A stretch of DNA of 64,000 bases from Streptomyces antimycoticus (GCF_005405925.1 NZ_BJHV01000001.1:6138001-6202000), one strand, 5' to 3'. Counted from the first letter of the stretch, positions 33,753 to 43,383 are shown. Notes: generated by a model not told the origin, from the sequence alone. Made by a program: numbers and translations.

Positions 33753-34982
33753 ATGGAGAGCTTCCCGAAGATAATCTCGGTGGACGACCACACGGTTGAG
33801 CCCCCTCACGTCTGGCGGGACCGCCTCCCGTCGAAGTACCGCGACACCGGGCCGCGCATCGTCCGGGCGCCGCTGAAGGAGATGACCTTCATCGGCGGCC
33901 GGTTCGCCCCGAAGATGGGCGCGCCCGGGGACGACGGGCCGCTCGCGGACTGGTGGGTGTACGAGGAGCTGCACCGGCCGCTGACCCGGCTGGACACCGC
34001 CGTCGGATACGACCGGGACGAGGTCAGGCTCGAGGCCATCACCTATGAGCAGATGCGGCCCGGCTCCTTCTCGGTGCCGGACCGGCTGGCGGACATGGAC
34101 GTCAACCACGTCCAGTCGGCGCTCTGCTTCCCGACCTTCCCCCGCTTCTGCGGGCAGACCTTCACCGAGGCCGCCGACCGCGAGCTGGGGCTGCTCGGGG
34201 TCCGGGCGTACAACGACTGGATGGTGGAGGAGTGGTGCGGCCCCGAGGCCCGGGGCCGGCTGATCCCGCTGATCATCGTCCCGCTGTGGGACGCCGAGCT
34301 GGCCGCCGCCGAGGTGCGGCGGAACGCGGCGCGCGGGGTGCGGGCCGTCTGCTTCTCGGAGATCCCGCCGAACCTCGGGCTGCCGTCGATCCACACCGAC
34401 GACTGGGACCCCTTCCTCGCCGCATGCGACGAGACCGGCACGGTCATCGCGATGCACATCGGCTCCTCCTCCCGGATGCCCTCGACCTCCGCGGACGCGC
34501 CCCCCGCGGTCGGCTCCACCATCACCTTCGCCAACTGCTGCTTCTCGATGGTCGACTGGCTGATGAGCGGGAAGTTCGAGCGCTTCCCGAACCTCAAGGT
34601 GATGTACGCGGAGGGCCAGATCGGCTGGATCCCCTACATCCTCGAGCGCGCCGATGTGGTGTGGGAGGAGAACCGGGGCTGGGGCGGAGTGGCCGACAAG
34701 GTGCTGCGCCCGCCGTCCGAGCTGTTCGCGGAGCATGTGTACGGATGCTTCTTCGACGACGCCTTCGGGCTGCGCAACCTCGACGCGATCGGGGTCGGCA
34801 ACGTCCTGTACGAGACGGACTATCCGCACTCCGACTCCACCTGGCCCAAGTCGCGCGAGGTCGGCGAGGCGCAGATGGGGCATCTGGCGCCGGACGTCGT
34901 GGAGCGGATCGTGCGCGGCAACGCGATCGAGCTGCTGGGGCTCACGGCGGACGGGCTCTGGGAGGGGGCGCCGGGGGTGTAG
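33753..34982 (+). CDS. Amidohydrolase-superfamily (TIM-barrel, metal-dependent) protein
   Basis: A 409-aa protein of the decarboxylase-like amidohydrolase group. VDDHTVEPPHVW holds an Asp-His in place of the usual HxH metal pair. MHIGSSSRMP provides the barrel histidine, and YETDYPHSDSTWP contains the metal-site Asp and His. Proteins like this are repeatedly found beside luciferase-like F420 oxidoreductases in mycobacterial catabolic regions; the reaction is usually hydrolysis of a C-C or C-N bond or decarboxylation. Probably leaderless under the CTGAC dyad. Confidence 0.85.
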   Translation: MESFPKIISVDDHTVEPPHVWRDRLPSKYRDTGPRIVRAPLKEMTFIGGRFAPKMGAPGDDGPLADWWVYEELHRPLTRLDTAVGYDRDEVRLEAITYEQMRPGSFSVPDRLADMDVNHVQSALCFPTFPRFCGQTFTEAADRELGLLGVRAYNDWMVEEWCGPEARGRLIPLIIVPLWDAELAAAEVRRNAARGVRAVCFSEIPPNLGLPSIHTDDWDPFLAACDETGTVIAMHIGSSSRMPSTSADAPPAVGSTITFANCCFSMVDWLMSGKFERFPNLKVMYAEGQIGWIPYILERADVVWEENRGWGGVADKVLRPPSELFAEHVYGCFFDDAFGLRNLDAIGVGNVLYETDYPHSDSTWPKSREVGEAQMGHLAPDVVERIVRGNAIELLGLTADGLWEGAPGV

Positions 34983-35122
34983 CCCCGGGCCGCCAGGCTT
35001 CCGTGGCGCCTTGGTCACGGAGGAGCAAGAAAGCGGTCACTGCCGGTCAATGACATCCTCCGGGCTCTCCGGCAGGCTGTGGGGCACATCGGCCCTCCCC
35101 CTCCCAGCGCCGTCACCCACCC

Positions 35123-36172
35123 CTACGAAGTGACAGGGGCCGTGGGTGGTGCGGAGGGCCGGGAGTCCGTGCGCACCGGGCGCCGCGGGGTTGCGCCCGG
35201 CGCGCGGGACACCAGTGCCAGGCGGCGGTAGTCGCTGGGCGGCATGCCGTACGCGGCGCGGAAGGCGCGGCTGAAGACGGCGGGGTGGGCGAAGCCCCAG
35301 CGGGCGGCGAGTTCGTGGATGGGGACGGTGTGCAGGCCCGGGTCGGTGAGGTCGCGCCGGACGCGGTCCAGCCGCTGCTGCCGGATCCATGCGGAGACCG
35401 TGGTGTCGCGGGCGCGGAAGAGGCGGTGCAGATAGCCGACGGAGATGTGGTGCGCGGCGGCGATGGTGGCCGGTGACAGCCGCGGGTCGGACAGGTTCCG
35501 CTGGATGAAGCTCTGCACCCGTAAGGCCAGGGTGTGCCGGTGGGTCTCGGGCGGCAGGGCGTCGTCGGCCTCGACGGCCTGGGCGAGCAGCGCCGCCGCC
35601 AGGTCGATCAGTACGGTCCCCAGCCGCGGCCCGTCGGAGGGACCGTAGGAGCTGCGGTCCGCGGCCAGCCGGGCGAGGAACCCGGTCAGCAGGGCGCCGA
35701 CGCCGTCGCGCGCCGGGATGGGCCGGGCGAGCAGCCGGTCGATCCTGTCGTGCGGGACCGGGATCAGGGCCTTGGGGATCTCCAGACCCACGCCTCCGGG
35801 AGGGCCGCCGAAGGCCAGGCAGTCGAAGGGGCGTGAGGTGTCGACGACATAGAGCCCCTGCGCGCTGTGCGCGGCCTCCTGGCGGGACTGGGAGACCTGG
35901 AGGTTTCCCTCCAGGATGAACGAGAAGTGGTACAGCTCGGGGTCGGACTGCCGGATGAGCTTGGGGGTGCGCCGGAAGTTCATCTCACGAAATTTGGTGG
36001 GCCATACGGAGGCGGCGCCGAAGTCGAGGATGCGCACCTCTCCCCGGAAGTCACGGGTGTGGTCGCTGCTCATCTCCATCGGCGCCATGAGTTGTGCCAT
36101 CTGCTCACGCCAGAAGTCGAACCGATCCGCTCTGGGCAGATCCTCGCAGCGGAAGACCGTCTCGATCATCAC
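35123..36172 (-). CDS. AraC-family regulator with cupin-like ligand-binding domain
   Basis: A 349-aa protein. Residues ~10-190 resemble the AraC-like ligand-binding domain (RADRFDFWREQMAQLMAPMEM, FSFILEGNLQVSQ). Residues ~215-325 are the double HTH (RLSPATIAAAHHISVGYLHRLFR, then IHELAARWGFAHPAVFSRAFRAAYG). A basic, Pro-rich tail follows. It lies between the amidohydrolase and the divergent luciferase-like operon and could activate either. The divergent gene carries its own CTGAC dyad, so two regulators may converge there. Confidence 0.88.
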   Translation of the reverse strand: MMIETVFRCEDLPRADRFDFWREQMAQLMAPMEMSSDHTRDFRGEVRILDFGAASVWPTKFREMNFRRTPKLIRQSDPELYHFSFILEGNLQVSQSRQEAAHSAQGLYVVDTSRPFDCLAFGGPPGGVGLEIPKALIPVPHDRIDRLLARPIPARDGVGALLTGFLARLAADRSSYGPSDGPRLGTVLIDLAAALLAQAVEADDALPPETHRHTLALRVQSFIQRNLSDPRLSPATIAAAHHISVGYLHRLFRARDTTVSAWIRQQRLDRVRRDLTDPGLHTVPIHELAARWGFAHPAVFSRAFRAAYGMPPSDYRRLALVSRAPGATPRRPVRTDSRPSAPPTAPVTS

Positions 36173-36307
36173 GTGCCCCTCTGTGTGCCCCTTGCTGTGC
36201 CCCCCGTGGTGGCCCCTGAGCGGGGCGGCGGGCGATGGGCCCGAGGTCCGAACGTCCGTACGCTAGCAGGGCCTCGCAACGCGGGACGAGACCGCCGTAC
36301 CCCTTGT

Positions 36308-36322
36308 CTGATGGACCGTCAG
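36308..36322 (+). promoter_or_regulatory. CTGA(T)-N5-GTCAG operator upstream of LLM/SDR operon
   Basis: CTGATGGACCGTCAG has one arm mismatch. It lies 59 bases before the preferred start 36382 and 8 bases before the alternative ATG 36331. Confidence 0.72.
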
Positions 36323-36381
36323 ATATCACTATGGCCGACGTCCGATACGACGATGGCGGTCCACCGACGAGGAGGCCCGGC

Positions 36382-37329
36382 ATGCGCGTCCTGCCCCGGG
36401 GCCGGTTGAGCTACGGCATGCAGCTGCCCGTCCAGTCGCAGTCCACCCTGTACGCCGAGCCGTGGGAGGCGGCGGCCGGCCCGGCCGAGCTGCTCGCGGT
36501 CGCCCGCGCCGCCGACCGGCTCGGCTTCGCCTACCTCGCGGTCTGCGACCATGTCGCGATCCCGCGGCGGCTGGCCGCCGCGATGGGCACCGTCTGGTAC
36601 GACCCGGTGGCCACCCTCGGCTGGCTCGCCGCGGCCACCGAGCGGGTGCGGCTGCTCAGCCATGTGGCGGTCGCCGCGCTGCGGCATCCGCTGCTGACCG
36701 CCAAGCAGTACGCGACGCTCGACCAGCTCTCCGGCGGCCGGCTGATCCTCGGGGTCGGGGCCGGGCATGTGCGGGAGGAGTTCGAGGCGCTCGGGGTGGA
36801 CTTCGCCCGGCGCGGGGCGCTGCTGGACGAGACGGTCGACGCGCTGAAGGCGGCGCTGGGGCCGGAGGAGTTCCCCGACTTCCGCGGGGAGCGGTTCGCC
36901 TTCAGCGGTCTGGGGCAGGCCCCGCGCCCCGTCCAGACGCCACGGCCCCCGCTGTGGATCGGCGGCTCCTCGCCCGCGGCGGTGCGCCGGGCGGCGATCC
37001 GGGGCGACGGCTGGCTGCCCCAGGGCGATCCACGGGACCGGCTGCCCGGCCAGATCGCCCGGCTGCGCGCGCTGCGGGACGAGGCGGGGATCGACGAGCC
37101 CGCCGAGATCGGCGCGATCACCGAGCCGCTGTACGTGGGCGAGCCCGGCTGGGGCGTGGGGCGCCGGACCCTGACCGGTGCGCCACAGCGGCTGGCCGAG
37201 AGCCTGCGCGCCTACGCCGCGATGGGGGTGGACCAGATCCAGGTGCGGTTCCGCTGCCGGGACCACACCGAACTGACCGACCAGATGGCGGCCTTCGCCG
37301 CCGATGTCGCTCCGCACCTCGATGACTAG
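36382..37329 (+). CDS. Luciferase-like monooxygenase family, F420-type oxidoreductase
   Basis: About 315 aa with the LLM TIM barrel: FAYLAVCDHVAIPRRLAAAMG, TERVRLLSHVAVAALRHPLLTAKQYATLDQLSGGRLILGVGAG, then PPLWIGGSSPAAVRRAA. Many actinobacterial members use F420 rather than FMN. ATG 36382 has GGAGG (36371-36375) 6 bases upstream; ATG 36331 would be near-leaderless. The SDR gene starts 10 bases after the stop, so the two are co-transcribed and may act in consecutive redox steps. Confidence 0.87.
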   Translation: MRVLPRGRLSYGMQLPVQSQSTLYAEPWEAAAGPAELLAVARAADRLGFAYLAVCDHVAIPRRLAAAMGTVWYDPVATLGWLAAATERVRLLSHVAVAALRHPLLTAKQYATLDQLSGGRLILGVGAGHVREEFEALGVDFARRGALLDETVDALKAALGPEEFPDFRGERFAFSGLGQAPRPVQTPRPPLWIGGSSPAAVRRAAIRGDGWLPQGDPRDRLPGQIARLRALRDEAGIDEPAEIGAITEPLYVGEPGWGVGRRTLTGAPQRLAESLRAYAAMGVDQIQVRFRCRDHTELTDQMAAFAADVAPHLDD

Positions 37330-37339
37330 GGAGAACGGA

Positions 37340-38122
37340 ATGGGCAAGCTGGACGGGCGGGTCGTCGTCATCACCGGGGCGGCGCGCGGACAAGGTGAGC
37401 ACGAGGCGCGGCTGTTCGTGGCGGAGGGCGCCCGGGTGGTCCTCTGCGACGTGCTGGACGAGCCGGGCGAGGCGCTGGCCAAGGAGCTGGGTGAGAGCGC
37501 CCGCTTCGTCCATCTGGACGTGGGCCGGGAGGACGACTGGAACGCCGCCGTCGAGGCCGCCAAGGACGCCTTCGGCGCGGTGGACGGCCTGGTCAACAAC
37601 GCCGGGATCCTCCGCTTCAACGAGCTGGTCAGCACCCCGCTCACCGAGTACCTGGAGGTGGTCCAGGTCAACCAGGTCGGGGCGTTCCTGGGGATGCGGA
37701 CCCTCGCGCCGGAGCTGGCGGCGGCGGGCGGCGGGACGATCGTGAACACCGCCTCGTACGTCGCCCTGTCCGGTATGGCCTTCCTGACCTCGTACGCCGC
37801 GACGAAGGCGGCGGTGGTGGGGATGACCCGGGTGGCCGCGATGGAGCTCGCGGACAAGGGCATCAGGGTCAACGCGATCTGCCCGGGCGCGATCGACACC
37901 CCCATGACCAACCCGGCCCAGCTCGACCCGGCCGCCGACGCCGCGGAGGCGTCGGCGGCGGTCGACGAGCTCTACCGCAAGCTGGTGCCGCTGGGCCGGA
38001 TCGGCCGCCCGGAGGAGGTGGCGCGGCTCGCGCTCTTCCTGTCGTCCGAGGACTCGTCGTATGTGACGGGCCAGCCGTTCGTCGTCGACGGCGGCTGGCT
38101 GACCGGCGTCTCGGTCTTCTAG
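37340..38122 (+). CDS. Short-chain dehydrogenase/reductase
   Basis: Classical SDR of 260 aa. The cofactor motif is TGAARGQG near residue 14, NNAG follows, and the active site is [21 protein letters not shown] (Ser, then Tyr-x3-Lys). The acidic residue in VVLCDVLD after beta-2 suggests NAD(H). GGGAG sits 6 bases before ATG 37340. Oxidation of a hydroxyl to a ketone, as in 3-hydroxysteroid-type dehydrogenases, fits the setting; substrate not known. Confidence 0.88.
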   Translation: MGKLDGRVVVITGAARGQGEHEARLFVAEGARVVLCDVLDEPGEALAKELGESARFVHLDVGREDDWNAAVEAAKDAFGAVDGLVNNAGILRFNELVSTPLTEYLEVVQVNQVGAFLGMRTLAPELAAAGGGTIVNTASYVALSGMAFLTSYAATKAAVVGMTRVAAMELADKGIRVNAICPGAIDTPMTNPAQLDPAADAAEASAAVDELYRKLVPLGRIGRPEEVARLALFLSSEDSSYVTGQPFVVDGGWLTGVSVF

Positions 38123-38192
38123 GACCCCTCCGGGTCCGGCGCGGCTTCGGCCCTTGACGGTCCCTGTCCGCGGTGCCAGAGTCAATCAAAAT

Positions 38193-38207
38193 CTGACGAT
38201 GCGTCAG
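38193..38207 (+). promoter_or_regulatory. CTGAC-N5-GTCAG operator upstream of the LLM/deacylase/SDR operon
   Basis: CTGACGATGCGTCAG has perfect arms and ends 28 bases before ATG 38236. Confidence 0.78.
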
Positions 38208-38235
38208 ATCGAGTCGTCTGAGGCGGTGAACCTCC

Positions 38236-39363
38236 ATGGAATTCGGACTCTTTGTGCAGGGATACGTCCCCGAAAGCCGACGCCGAACCGACCCCGAGGC
38301 CGAGCACCACGCGCTCGTCGAGGAGACCGAGTACGTCATCCAGGCCGACCTGTCCGGCTTCAAGTACGCATGGGCCTCCGAGCACCACTTCCTGGAGGAG
38401 TACTCCCACCTCTCCGCGAACGACGTCTACCTCGGCTATCTCGCCCACGCCACCGAGCGCATCCACCTGGGCTCCGGCATCTTCAACCCGCTGCCGCAGG
38501 TCAACCACCCGGTCAAGGTGGCCGAGAAGGTCGCGATGCTCGACCACCTCTCCGGCGGCCGGTTCGAGTTCGGCTCGGGCCGGGGCGCGGGCAGCCACGA
38601 GATCCTCGGCTTCCTCCCGGGGATCACCGACATGAACGCCACCAAGGAGATCTGGGAAGAGACGATCGCCGAGTTCCCCAAGATGTGGCTGCAGGACGAG
38701 TACCAGGGCTTCGCGGGCAAGCACTGGTCGCTGCCGCCGCGCAAGGTGCTGCCCAAGCCGTACGGGGGCTCCCACCCGGCGATGTGGTACGCGGCCGGAT
38801 CGCCGCCGTCGTACGCGATGGCCGGCAAGAAGGGCCTCGGCGTGCTCGGGTTCTCCATCCAGAAGGTCTCCGACATGGAGTGGGTCCTCGACTCCTACAA
38901 GAACGCGATCAAGGAGGCCGACCCGGTCGGCGGCTTCGTCAACGACAACGTGATGGTCACCTCCACCGCGATCTGCGCGGAGACCCACGCCAAGGCCGTG
39001 GAGATCGCGGTCGGCGGCGGGCTCAACTATCTGCAGTCGCTGCTCTTCCGCTACCACGACACCTTCCCCCGCCCCGACGGCATCCCTGAGTGGCCCGAGC
39101 TGCTGCCGGAGTACACCGAGGAGATCATCGAACTCCTCATCGCCGAGGAGCTGATGATCTGCGGCGACCCGGACGAGGTCTTCCGCCAGTGCAAGCGGTG
39201 GGAGCAGGCCGGGGCCGACCAGCTGTCGTTCGGGCTGCCGATCGGGATCGGCTACGAGGACACGATGAACACGGTCAAGCTCATCGGCGAGCACGTCATC
39301 CCGAAGATCGACACCGATCCGGTGCACCGCACGACCCGCTTCCGCCACGCCGAGACCCGGTAG
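38236..39363 (+). CDS. Luciferase-like monooxygenase family protein
   Basis: A 375-aa LLM-fold protein: EFGLFVQGYVPESR, YAWASEHHFLEEYSHLSANDVYLG, IHLGSGIFNPLPQVNHPVKVAEKVAMLDHLSGGRFEFGSGRGAGSHE. The SEHHFLEEY region places it nearer the alkanal/LuxA-like group than the paralogue at 36382. Whether FMN or F420 is used cannot be told by eye. The deacylase gene follows after 55 bases, then an SDR after 4, forming one operon under the dyad at 38193. Confidence 0.86.
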   Translation: MEFGLFVQGYVPESRRRTDPEAEHHALVEETEYVIQADLSGFKYAWASEHHFLEEYSHLSANDVYLGYLAHATERIHLGSGIFNPLPQVNHPVKVAEKVAMLDHLSGGRFEFGSGRGAGSHEILGFLPGITDMNATKEIWEETIAEFPKMWLQDEYQGFAGKHWSLPPRKVLPKPYGGSHPAMWYAAGSPPSYAMAGKKGLGVLGFSIQKVSDMEWVLDSYKNAIKEADPVGGFVNDNVMVTSTAICAETHAKAVEIAVGGGLNYLQSLLFRYHDTFPRPDGIPEWPELLPEYTEEIIELLIAEELMICGDPDEVFRQCKRWEQAGADQLSFGLPIGIGYEDTMNTVKLIGEHVIPKIDTDPVHRTTRFRHAETR

Positions 39364-39418
39364 CCGCGGACGCGCGAGCCGAGACCCAGCAGCCGCAGAC
39401 GCGAGAAGGGATCCACCC

Positions 39419-41161
39419 GTGCTCGACCACCTGATCAAGGGCGCCACCGTGGCGGACGGCACCGGCGCGCCCTCCTACGTCGCCGACGTCGGCATCCGGG
39501 ACGGCCGGATCGTGACCATCGGCGAGCCCGGGACCGTCACCGAACCGGCGCGGTCCGCCGAGGACGCCACCGGGCTCGTCCTCGCGCCCGGGTTCGTCGA
39601 CCCGCACACCCATTACGACGCCCAGCTCTTCTGGGATCCGTACGCCACCCCCTCCATGAACCACGGAGTGACCACGGTCGCGGGCGGCAACTGCGGTTTC
39701 ACCCTCGCCCCGCTCAACCCCGACCGGCCCGGCGACGCCGACTACACCCGGCGGATGATGAGCCGGGTCGAGGGCATGTCGCTGGTGGCGCTGGAGCAGG
39801 GCGCGCCCTGGAACTGGCACGGCTTCGGCGAGTACCTGGACGCGCTGGAGGGCCGGATCGCCGTCAACGCGGGCTTCATGGTGGGGCACTGCGCGCTGCG
39901 CCGCCATGTGATGGGCGAGGACGCGATCGGCGGAGAGCCCACGCCCGCGCAGCTGGAGGAGATGCTGCGGCTCTTCCACGAGGCGATGGACGCGGGGGCG
40001 TGGGGGCTGTCCACCACCCAGTCCTCGACCCACTCGGACGGGGACGGACAGCCGGTCGCCTCCCGTCACGCCAAACCCGAGGAGCTCCTGGCGCTCTCCC
40101 GGGCCGTCGGCGAACACGAGGGCACGCAGATCGAGGCGATCGTGGCGGGCTGTCTCGACCAGTTCGCCGACGAGGAGATCGACCTGCTCGTAGAGATGAG
40201 CGCGGCCGCCGGCCGCCCGCTCAACTGGAACGTGCTGACCATCGACGCGGCCGTCCCCGAGCGGGTGCCGCGCCAGCTCCAGGCCGGCGAACGGGCCCGT
40301 AAGGCGGGCGGCAGGATCGTCGCGCTCACCATGCCGATCCTCACCCCCATGAACATGTCGCTCGGTACCTTCTGCGCGCTGAACCTCATCCCGGGCTGGG
40401 GCGACATCCTGGGGCTGCCGATCCCGGAGCGGATCGCGAAGCTCCGCGACCCGGACGTGCGGGCGGAGATGCTGCGCCGCGCGAGCGGTCCCGAGGCCGG
40501 GGTCTTCCGCCGGCTCACCCACTTCGGGCGGTACGTCATCGGCGACACCTACAGCGCGGCCAATGCCGGGCTGACCGGCCGGGTCGTCCGCGACATCGCC
40601 GCCGAGCGCGGCCAGGAGGACTTCGCCGCACTGGTGGAGATCTGCGCCGCCGACGAGATGCGCACGGTGCTGTGGCCCATGCCGACCGACAACGACCCGG
40701 CGAGCTGGGACCTGCGCCGGCGCACTTGGGAACACGAGGACGTCATGCTGGGCGGCTCGGACGCGGGGGCCCATCTGGACCGGATGTGCGGCGCCCCGTA
40801 CACCACCCGGTTCATCGGGGACTGTCTGCGCGGCCGGAAGCTGGTCGGCCTGGAGCGGGCGGTGCGGATGCTGACGGACGATCCGGCGCGGCTGCTCGGG
40901 CTGCGCGAGCGCGGCCGGATCGCCGAGGGCTACCACGCCGACCTGGTCCTCTTCGACCCCGAGCGGATCGACGCGGGCCAGGCGCGGCTGGTGCACGACC
41001 TGCCGGGCGACAGCCCCCGGCTGGACTCGCGGGCGATGGGGATCGTGAGCGTCCGGGTCGGCGGGGTCGAGACCATCCGGAACGACGAGATCACCGGCGC
41101 GGTGCCGGGAAGGGTGCTGCGGTCGGGCCGGGACACGGAGACGGTGAGCACGAGGGGCTGA
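39419..41161 (+). CDS. N-acyl-D-amino-acid deacylase-like amidohydrolase
   Basis: A 580-aa metal-dependent hydrolase. The N-terminal beta domain precedes LVLAPGFVDPHTHYDAQLFWDP with the HxH metal pair, HGVTTVAGGNCGF, MVGHCALRRHVMG and GGSDAGAHLDRM with the last metal ligand. The C-terminal return reads RGRIAEGYHADLVLFDPE. The family acts on N-acyl-D-amino acids or other cyclic or linear amides; in catabolic clusters its substrate is usually unknown. Start GTG 39419 has GAAGGG 8 bases upstream. Middle gene of the LLM-deacylase-SDR operon. Confidence 0.87.
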   Translation: MLDHLIKGATVADGTGAPSYVADVGIRDGRIVTIGEPGTVTEPARSAEDATGLVLAPGFVDPHTHYDAQLFWDPYATPSMNHGVTTVAGGNCGFTLAPLNPDRPGDADYTRRMMSRVEGMSLVALEQGAPWNWHGFGEYLDALEGRIAVNAGFMVGHCALRRHVMGEDAIGGEPTPAQLEEMLRLFHEAMDAGAWGLSTTQSSTHSDGDGQPVASRHAKPEELLALSRAVGEHEGTQIEAIVAGCLDQFADEEIDLLVEMSAAAGRPLNWNVLTIDAAVPERVPRQLQAGERARKAGGRIVALTMPILTPMNMSLGTFCALNLIPGWGDILGLPIPERIAKLRDPDVRAEMLRRASGPEAGVFRRLTHFGRYVIGDTYSAANAGLTGRVVRDIAAERGQEDFAALVEICAADEMRTVLWPMPTDNDPASWDLRRRTWEHEDVMLGGSDAGAHLDRMCGAPYTTRFIGDCLRGRKLVGLERAVRMLTDDPARLLGLRERGRIAEGYHADLVLFDPERIDAGQARLVHDLPGDSPRLDSRAMGIVSVRVGGVETIRNDEITGAVPGRVLRSGRDTETVSTRG

Positions 41162-41165
41162 GCCG

Positions 41166-41909
41166 ATGGCACGCGCGGCCCTGATCACGGGCGCCTCACG
41201 CGGTATCGGCCTGGCGGTGGCGAAGGCGCTGCTGGCGGACGGTGCGGCGGTGTGCCTCACGGCGCGGGACCCTGAGGAACTGGCCGAGGCCGTATGCCAC
41301 CTCGGCCCGCGCGCCGTCGCCTGCCCCGGAGATGTGGCGGACCCGGCGCACCCGGAGGCGGCGGTGGCCCGCACCCTCGAGGAGTTCGGCCGCCTCGACA
41401 TCCTGGTCAACAACGCCGCCACCAACGCCCCGCTGGGCCCGCTGATGACGGTGGACCCGCTCGCCTGGCGCAGGGCCTTCACGGTCAATGTGGAGGCCCC
41501 GCTGCGGCTGACCCAGGCGGCCTGGCGGGCCTGGATGGGCGACCACGGCGGCGCGGTCGTCAACATCTGCACCGAGGGCACCCACGGCGTCGGCCCGGAC
41601 GTGGGCGCCTACGGCACCGCCAAGACCGCCCTCCTCCGCCTCACCCGCCAGCTCGCCGCCGAACTGGCCCCGTCGGTCCGCGTCAACGCCGTCTCCCCGG
41701 GCCTGGTCCGCACCGAGATGGCCCGCTTCGTCTGGGAGCCCGGCGAGCGGGAACTCGCCGCGGCGCTCCCGCTGGCCCGGATCGGCGAACCGGAGGACGT
41801 GGCGCGCGCGGTCCGCTGGCTGGTCTCGGACGAGGCGTCCTGGATCACCGGCGCGGACCTGGTGGTCGACGGCGGCCGCCGGGTCCGTGCGGCGCGGCCT
41901 ATCGGCTGA
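41166..41909 (+). CDS. Short-chain dehydrogenase/reductase
   Basis: Classical SDR of 247 aa: ITGASRGIG at residue ~8, LVNNAATNAPLG, and an active-site region VVNICTEGTHGVGPDVGAYGTAKTAL. The Ser expected in the catalytic triad appears as Thr/Glu around CTEGT, while Tyr-x3-Lys is present. This may alter or weaken the activity. C-terminal VDGGRRV is typical. It starts 4 bases after the deacylase stop, so is translationally coupled. Confidence 0.85.
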   Translation: MARAALITGASRGIGLAVAKALLADGAAVCLTARDPEELAEAVCHLGPRAVACPGDVADPAHPEAAVARTLEEFGRLDILVNNAATNAPLGPLMTVDPLAWRRAFTVNVEAPLRLTQAAWRAWMGDHGGAVVNICTEGTHGVGPDVGAYGTAKTALLRLTRQLAAELAPSVRVNAVSPGLVRTEMARFVWEPGERELAAALPLARIGEPEDVARAVRWLVSDEASWITGADLVVDGGRRVRAARPIG

Positions 41910-41945
41910 CGGGGCGGGGGAGGGGCCCTGTTCCTGGGCCGGGGT

Positions 41946-42596
41946 TCAGTCGTTCGCCGGTGGCGTCAGCCCGTGGCGGTGGAGGAAGGCATCGACGAGC
42001 CGGTCGGTGAACTCCTGGCCGACGGGTTCGTCGGTCATCAGCACCCGGTAGTAGACGGGGCCCGTGAGCTGGTCGGTCTCGGCCGTCAGGTCCAGGCCGG
42101 GCGGCAACTCCCCGCGCTCCATGGCCCGTTCCAGCGGAAGGCGGTCGCGGCGCCGCTGATCGTCGAGGTACCGGGACCGGAAGTCCCGGGCGAACGCCGG
42201 ATCGTGCTGCGCCTGCGCGACCAGGGCCTTGAAGACCGCGCCGGCGTCGGACGCGCTGAGGAACCCGGCCAGGTCGCCCAGATAGCTGCGCAGGTCCAGG
42301 GCGAGATCACCGCGGTCGCGCACGGGCAGGTCCTCGGCCACATCCTGGAGGAAGGCGTCCATGAGGACATCGGTCTTGGTGCTCCACCAGCGGTAGATCG
42401 TCTGCTTGGCGACCCCGGCCCGGGTGGCGATCCCCTCCATGGTGACGCCCGCGAAACCCTTCTCGGCCAGCAGATCGTCCGCCGCGTTCAGCACCGCCAG
42501 CCGGGCCTGTTCGCTGCGCCCGTGCCGGTTGCCGTGGTGGCGTGGTGCCGGTCGGTCGGTGCCGCTCGTCCCGGCAGTTTGTGTCGCGCGTGCCAT
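41946..42596 (-). CDS. TetR-family regulator divergent from a methyltransferase
   Basis: About 216 aa. The HTH is AVLNAADDLLAEKGFAGVTMEGIATRAGVAKQTIYRWWSTK, with the C-terminal TetR_C domain ending LVDAFLHRHGLTP. ATG 42596 (MARATQTAG) has GGGAGG 4 bases upstream; the ORF is open to 42626. A 30-bp imperfect palindrome lies in the gap to the divergent methyltransferase gene, so it likely represses itself and that gene. Its HTH and operator differ from those of the regulon described for 16471-17118. Confidence 0.88.
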   Translation of the reverse strand: MARATQTAGTSGTDRPAPRHHGNRHGRSEQARLAVLNAADDLLAEKGFAGVTMEGIATRAGVAKQTIYRWWSTKTDVLMDAFLQDVAEDLPVRDRGDLALDLRSYLGDLAGFLSASDAGAVFKALVAQAQHDPAFARDFRSRYLDDQRRRDRLPLERAMERGELPPGLDLTAETDQLTGPVYYRVLMTDEPVGQEFTDRLVDAFLHRHGLTPPAND

Positions 42597-42647
42597 CTCG
42601 CCTCCCCGAGATCTCAGGATAACCACCCTCCCCGGCTCTGTTTCTTC

Positions 42648-42677
42648 TAGACAAGACGCAACGTCGCGTCTACTCTA
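42648..42677. promoter_or_regulatory. 30-bp imperfect palindrome, probable operator of the adjacent TetR
   Basis: Left arm TAGACAAGACGCAAC matches the complement of the right arm at 12 of 15 positions. The inner AGACGC-N6-GCGTCT is perfect. It ends 6 bases before the methyltransferase start at 42684. Confidence 0.7.
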
Positions 42678-42683
42678 CGACTC

Positions 42684-43343
42684 ATGACAGTCACTCACAC
42701 GCTTGCCGACCCCCGGGTCGAGACCGCCCTCAGCCGGATGTTCGAGCTGGCCGAGCAGGACGAGACCGCCCAAGCGCAACTGCCCCCCGGCGCACTGGAA
42801 TCGTTGGCCCCGCAGGAGCTCGCCGACGCCGCGGCCGGGATCTACATGCCGATCTCCGCCGAGGGCGGGAAGCTGCTCTACAACCTGGTCCGTGCCATCC
42901 GCCCGGCCACGGTGGTCGAGTTCGGCATGTCCTTCGGGATCTCCACGCTCCATCTGGCCGCCGCCGTGCGGGACAACGGCACCGGGCGCGTCATCACCAC
43001 GGAGCTGAGCAAGGAGAAGATCGCCGCGGCCCGCCGCACCTTCGCCGAGACCGGGCTGGACGACGTGATCACCGTGCTGGAGGGGGACGCCCGGGAAACC
43101 CTCGCCGACCTCGATGGCTCCGTGGACCTTCTGCTGCTCGACGGCTGGAAGGACCTGTGCCTGCCCGTACTGCGGATGCTCGAACCGCGCCTGCGGCCCG
43201 GCACCCTCGTCGTGGCCGACGACATCGACCAGCTCGAGGGCCCGATGCGGCCGTATCTCGACTACGTACGCGACCCCGCGAACGGCTACCAGAACGTCTC
43301 CTTCCCCATCGAGGACGGCATGGAGATCAGCTGCCGCCTCTGA
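42684..43343 (+). CDS. Class I SAM-dependent methyltransferase (O-methyltransferase-like)
   Basis: A 219-aa protein with Rossmann methyltransferase motifs: VVEFGMSFGISTLHLAAAV (motif I), VITTELSKEKIAAARRTF, VLEGDARETL and VDLLLLDGWKDLCLPVLRML, then VVADDIDQL. The layout matches the catechol-O-methyltransferase-like group (Methyltransf_24/3). Directly controlled, by inference, by the divergent TetR through the palindrome 42648-42677. Such pairs often modify a phenolic or small antimicrobial substrate; the target is unknown. Confidence 0.85.
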   Translation: MTVTHTLADPRVETALSRMFELAEQDETAQAQLPPGALESLAPQELADAAAGIYMPISAEGGKLLYNLVRAIRPATVVEFGMSFGISTLHLAAAVRDNGTGRVITTELSKEKIAAARRTFAETGLDDVITVLEGDARETLADLDGSVDLLLLDGWKDLCLPVLRMLEPRLRPGTLVVADDIDQLEGPMRPYLDYVRDPANGYQNVSFPIEDGMEISCRL

Positions 43344-43383
43344 TCCGGGGGACCGGCCCGTCGGCCGGTGGGACATCACCGGC

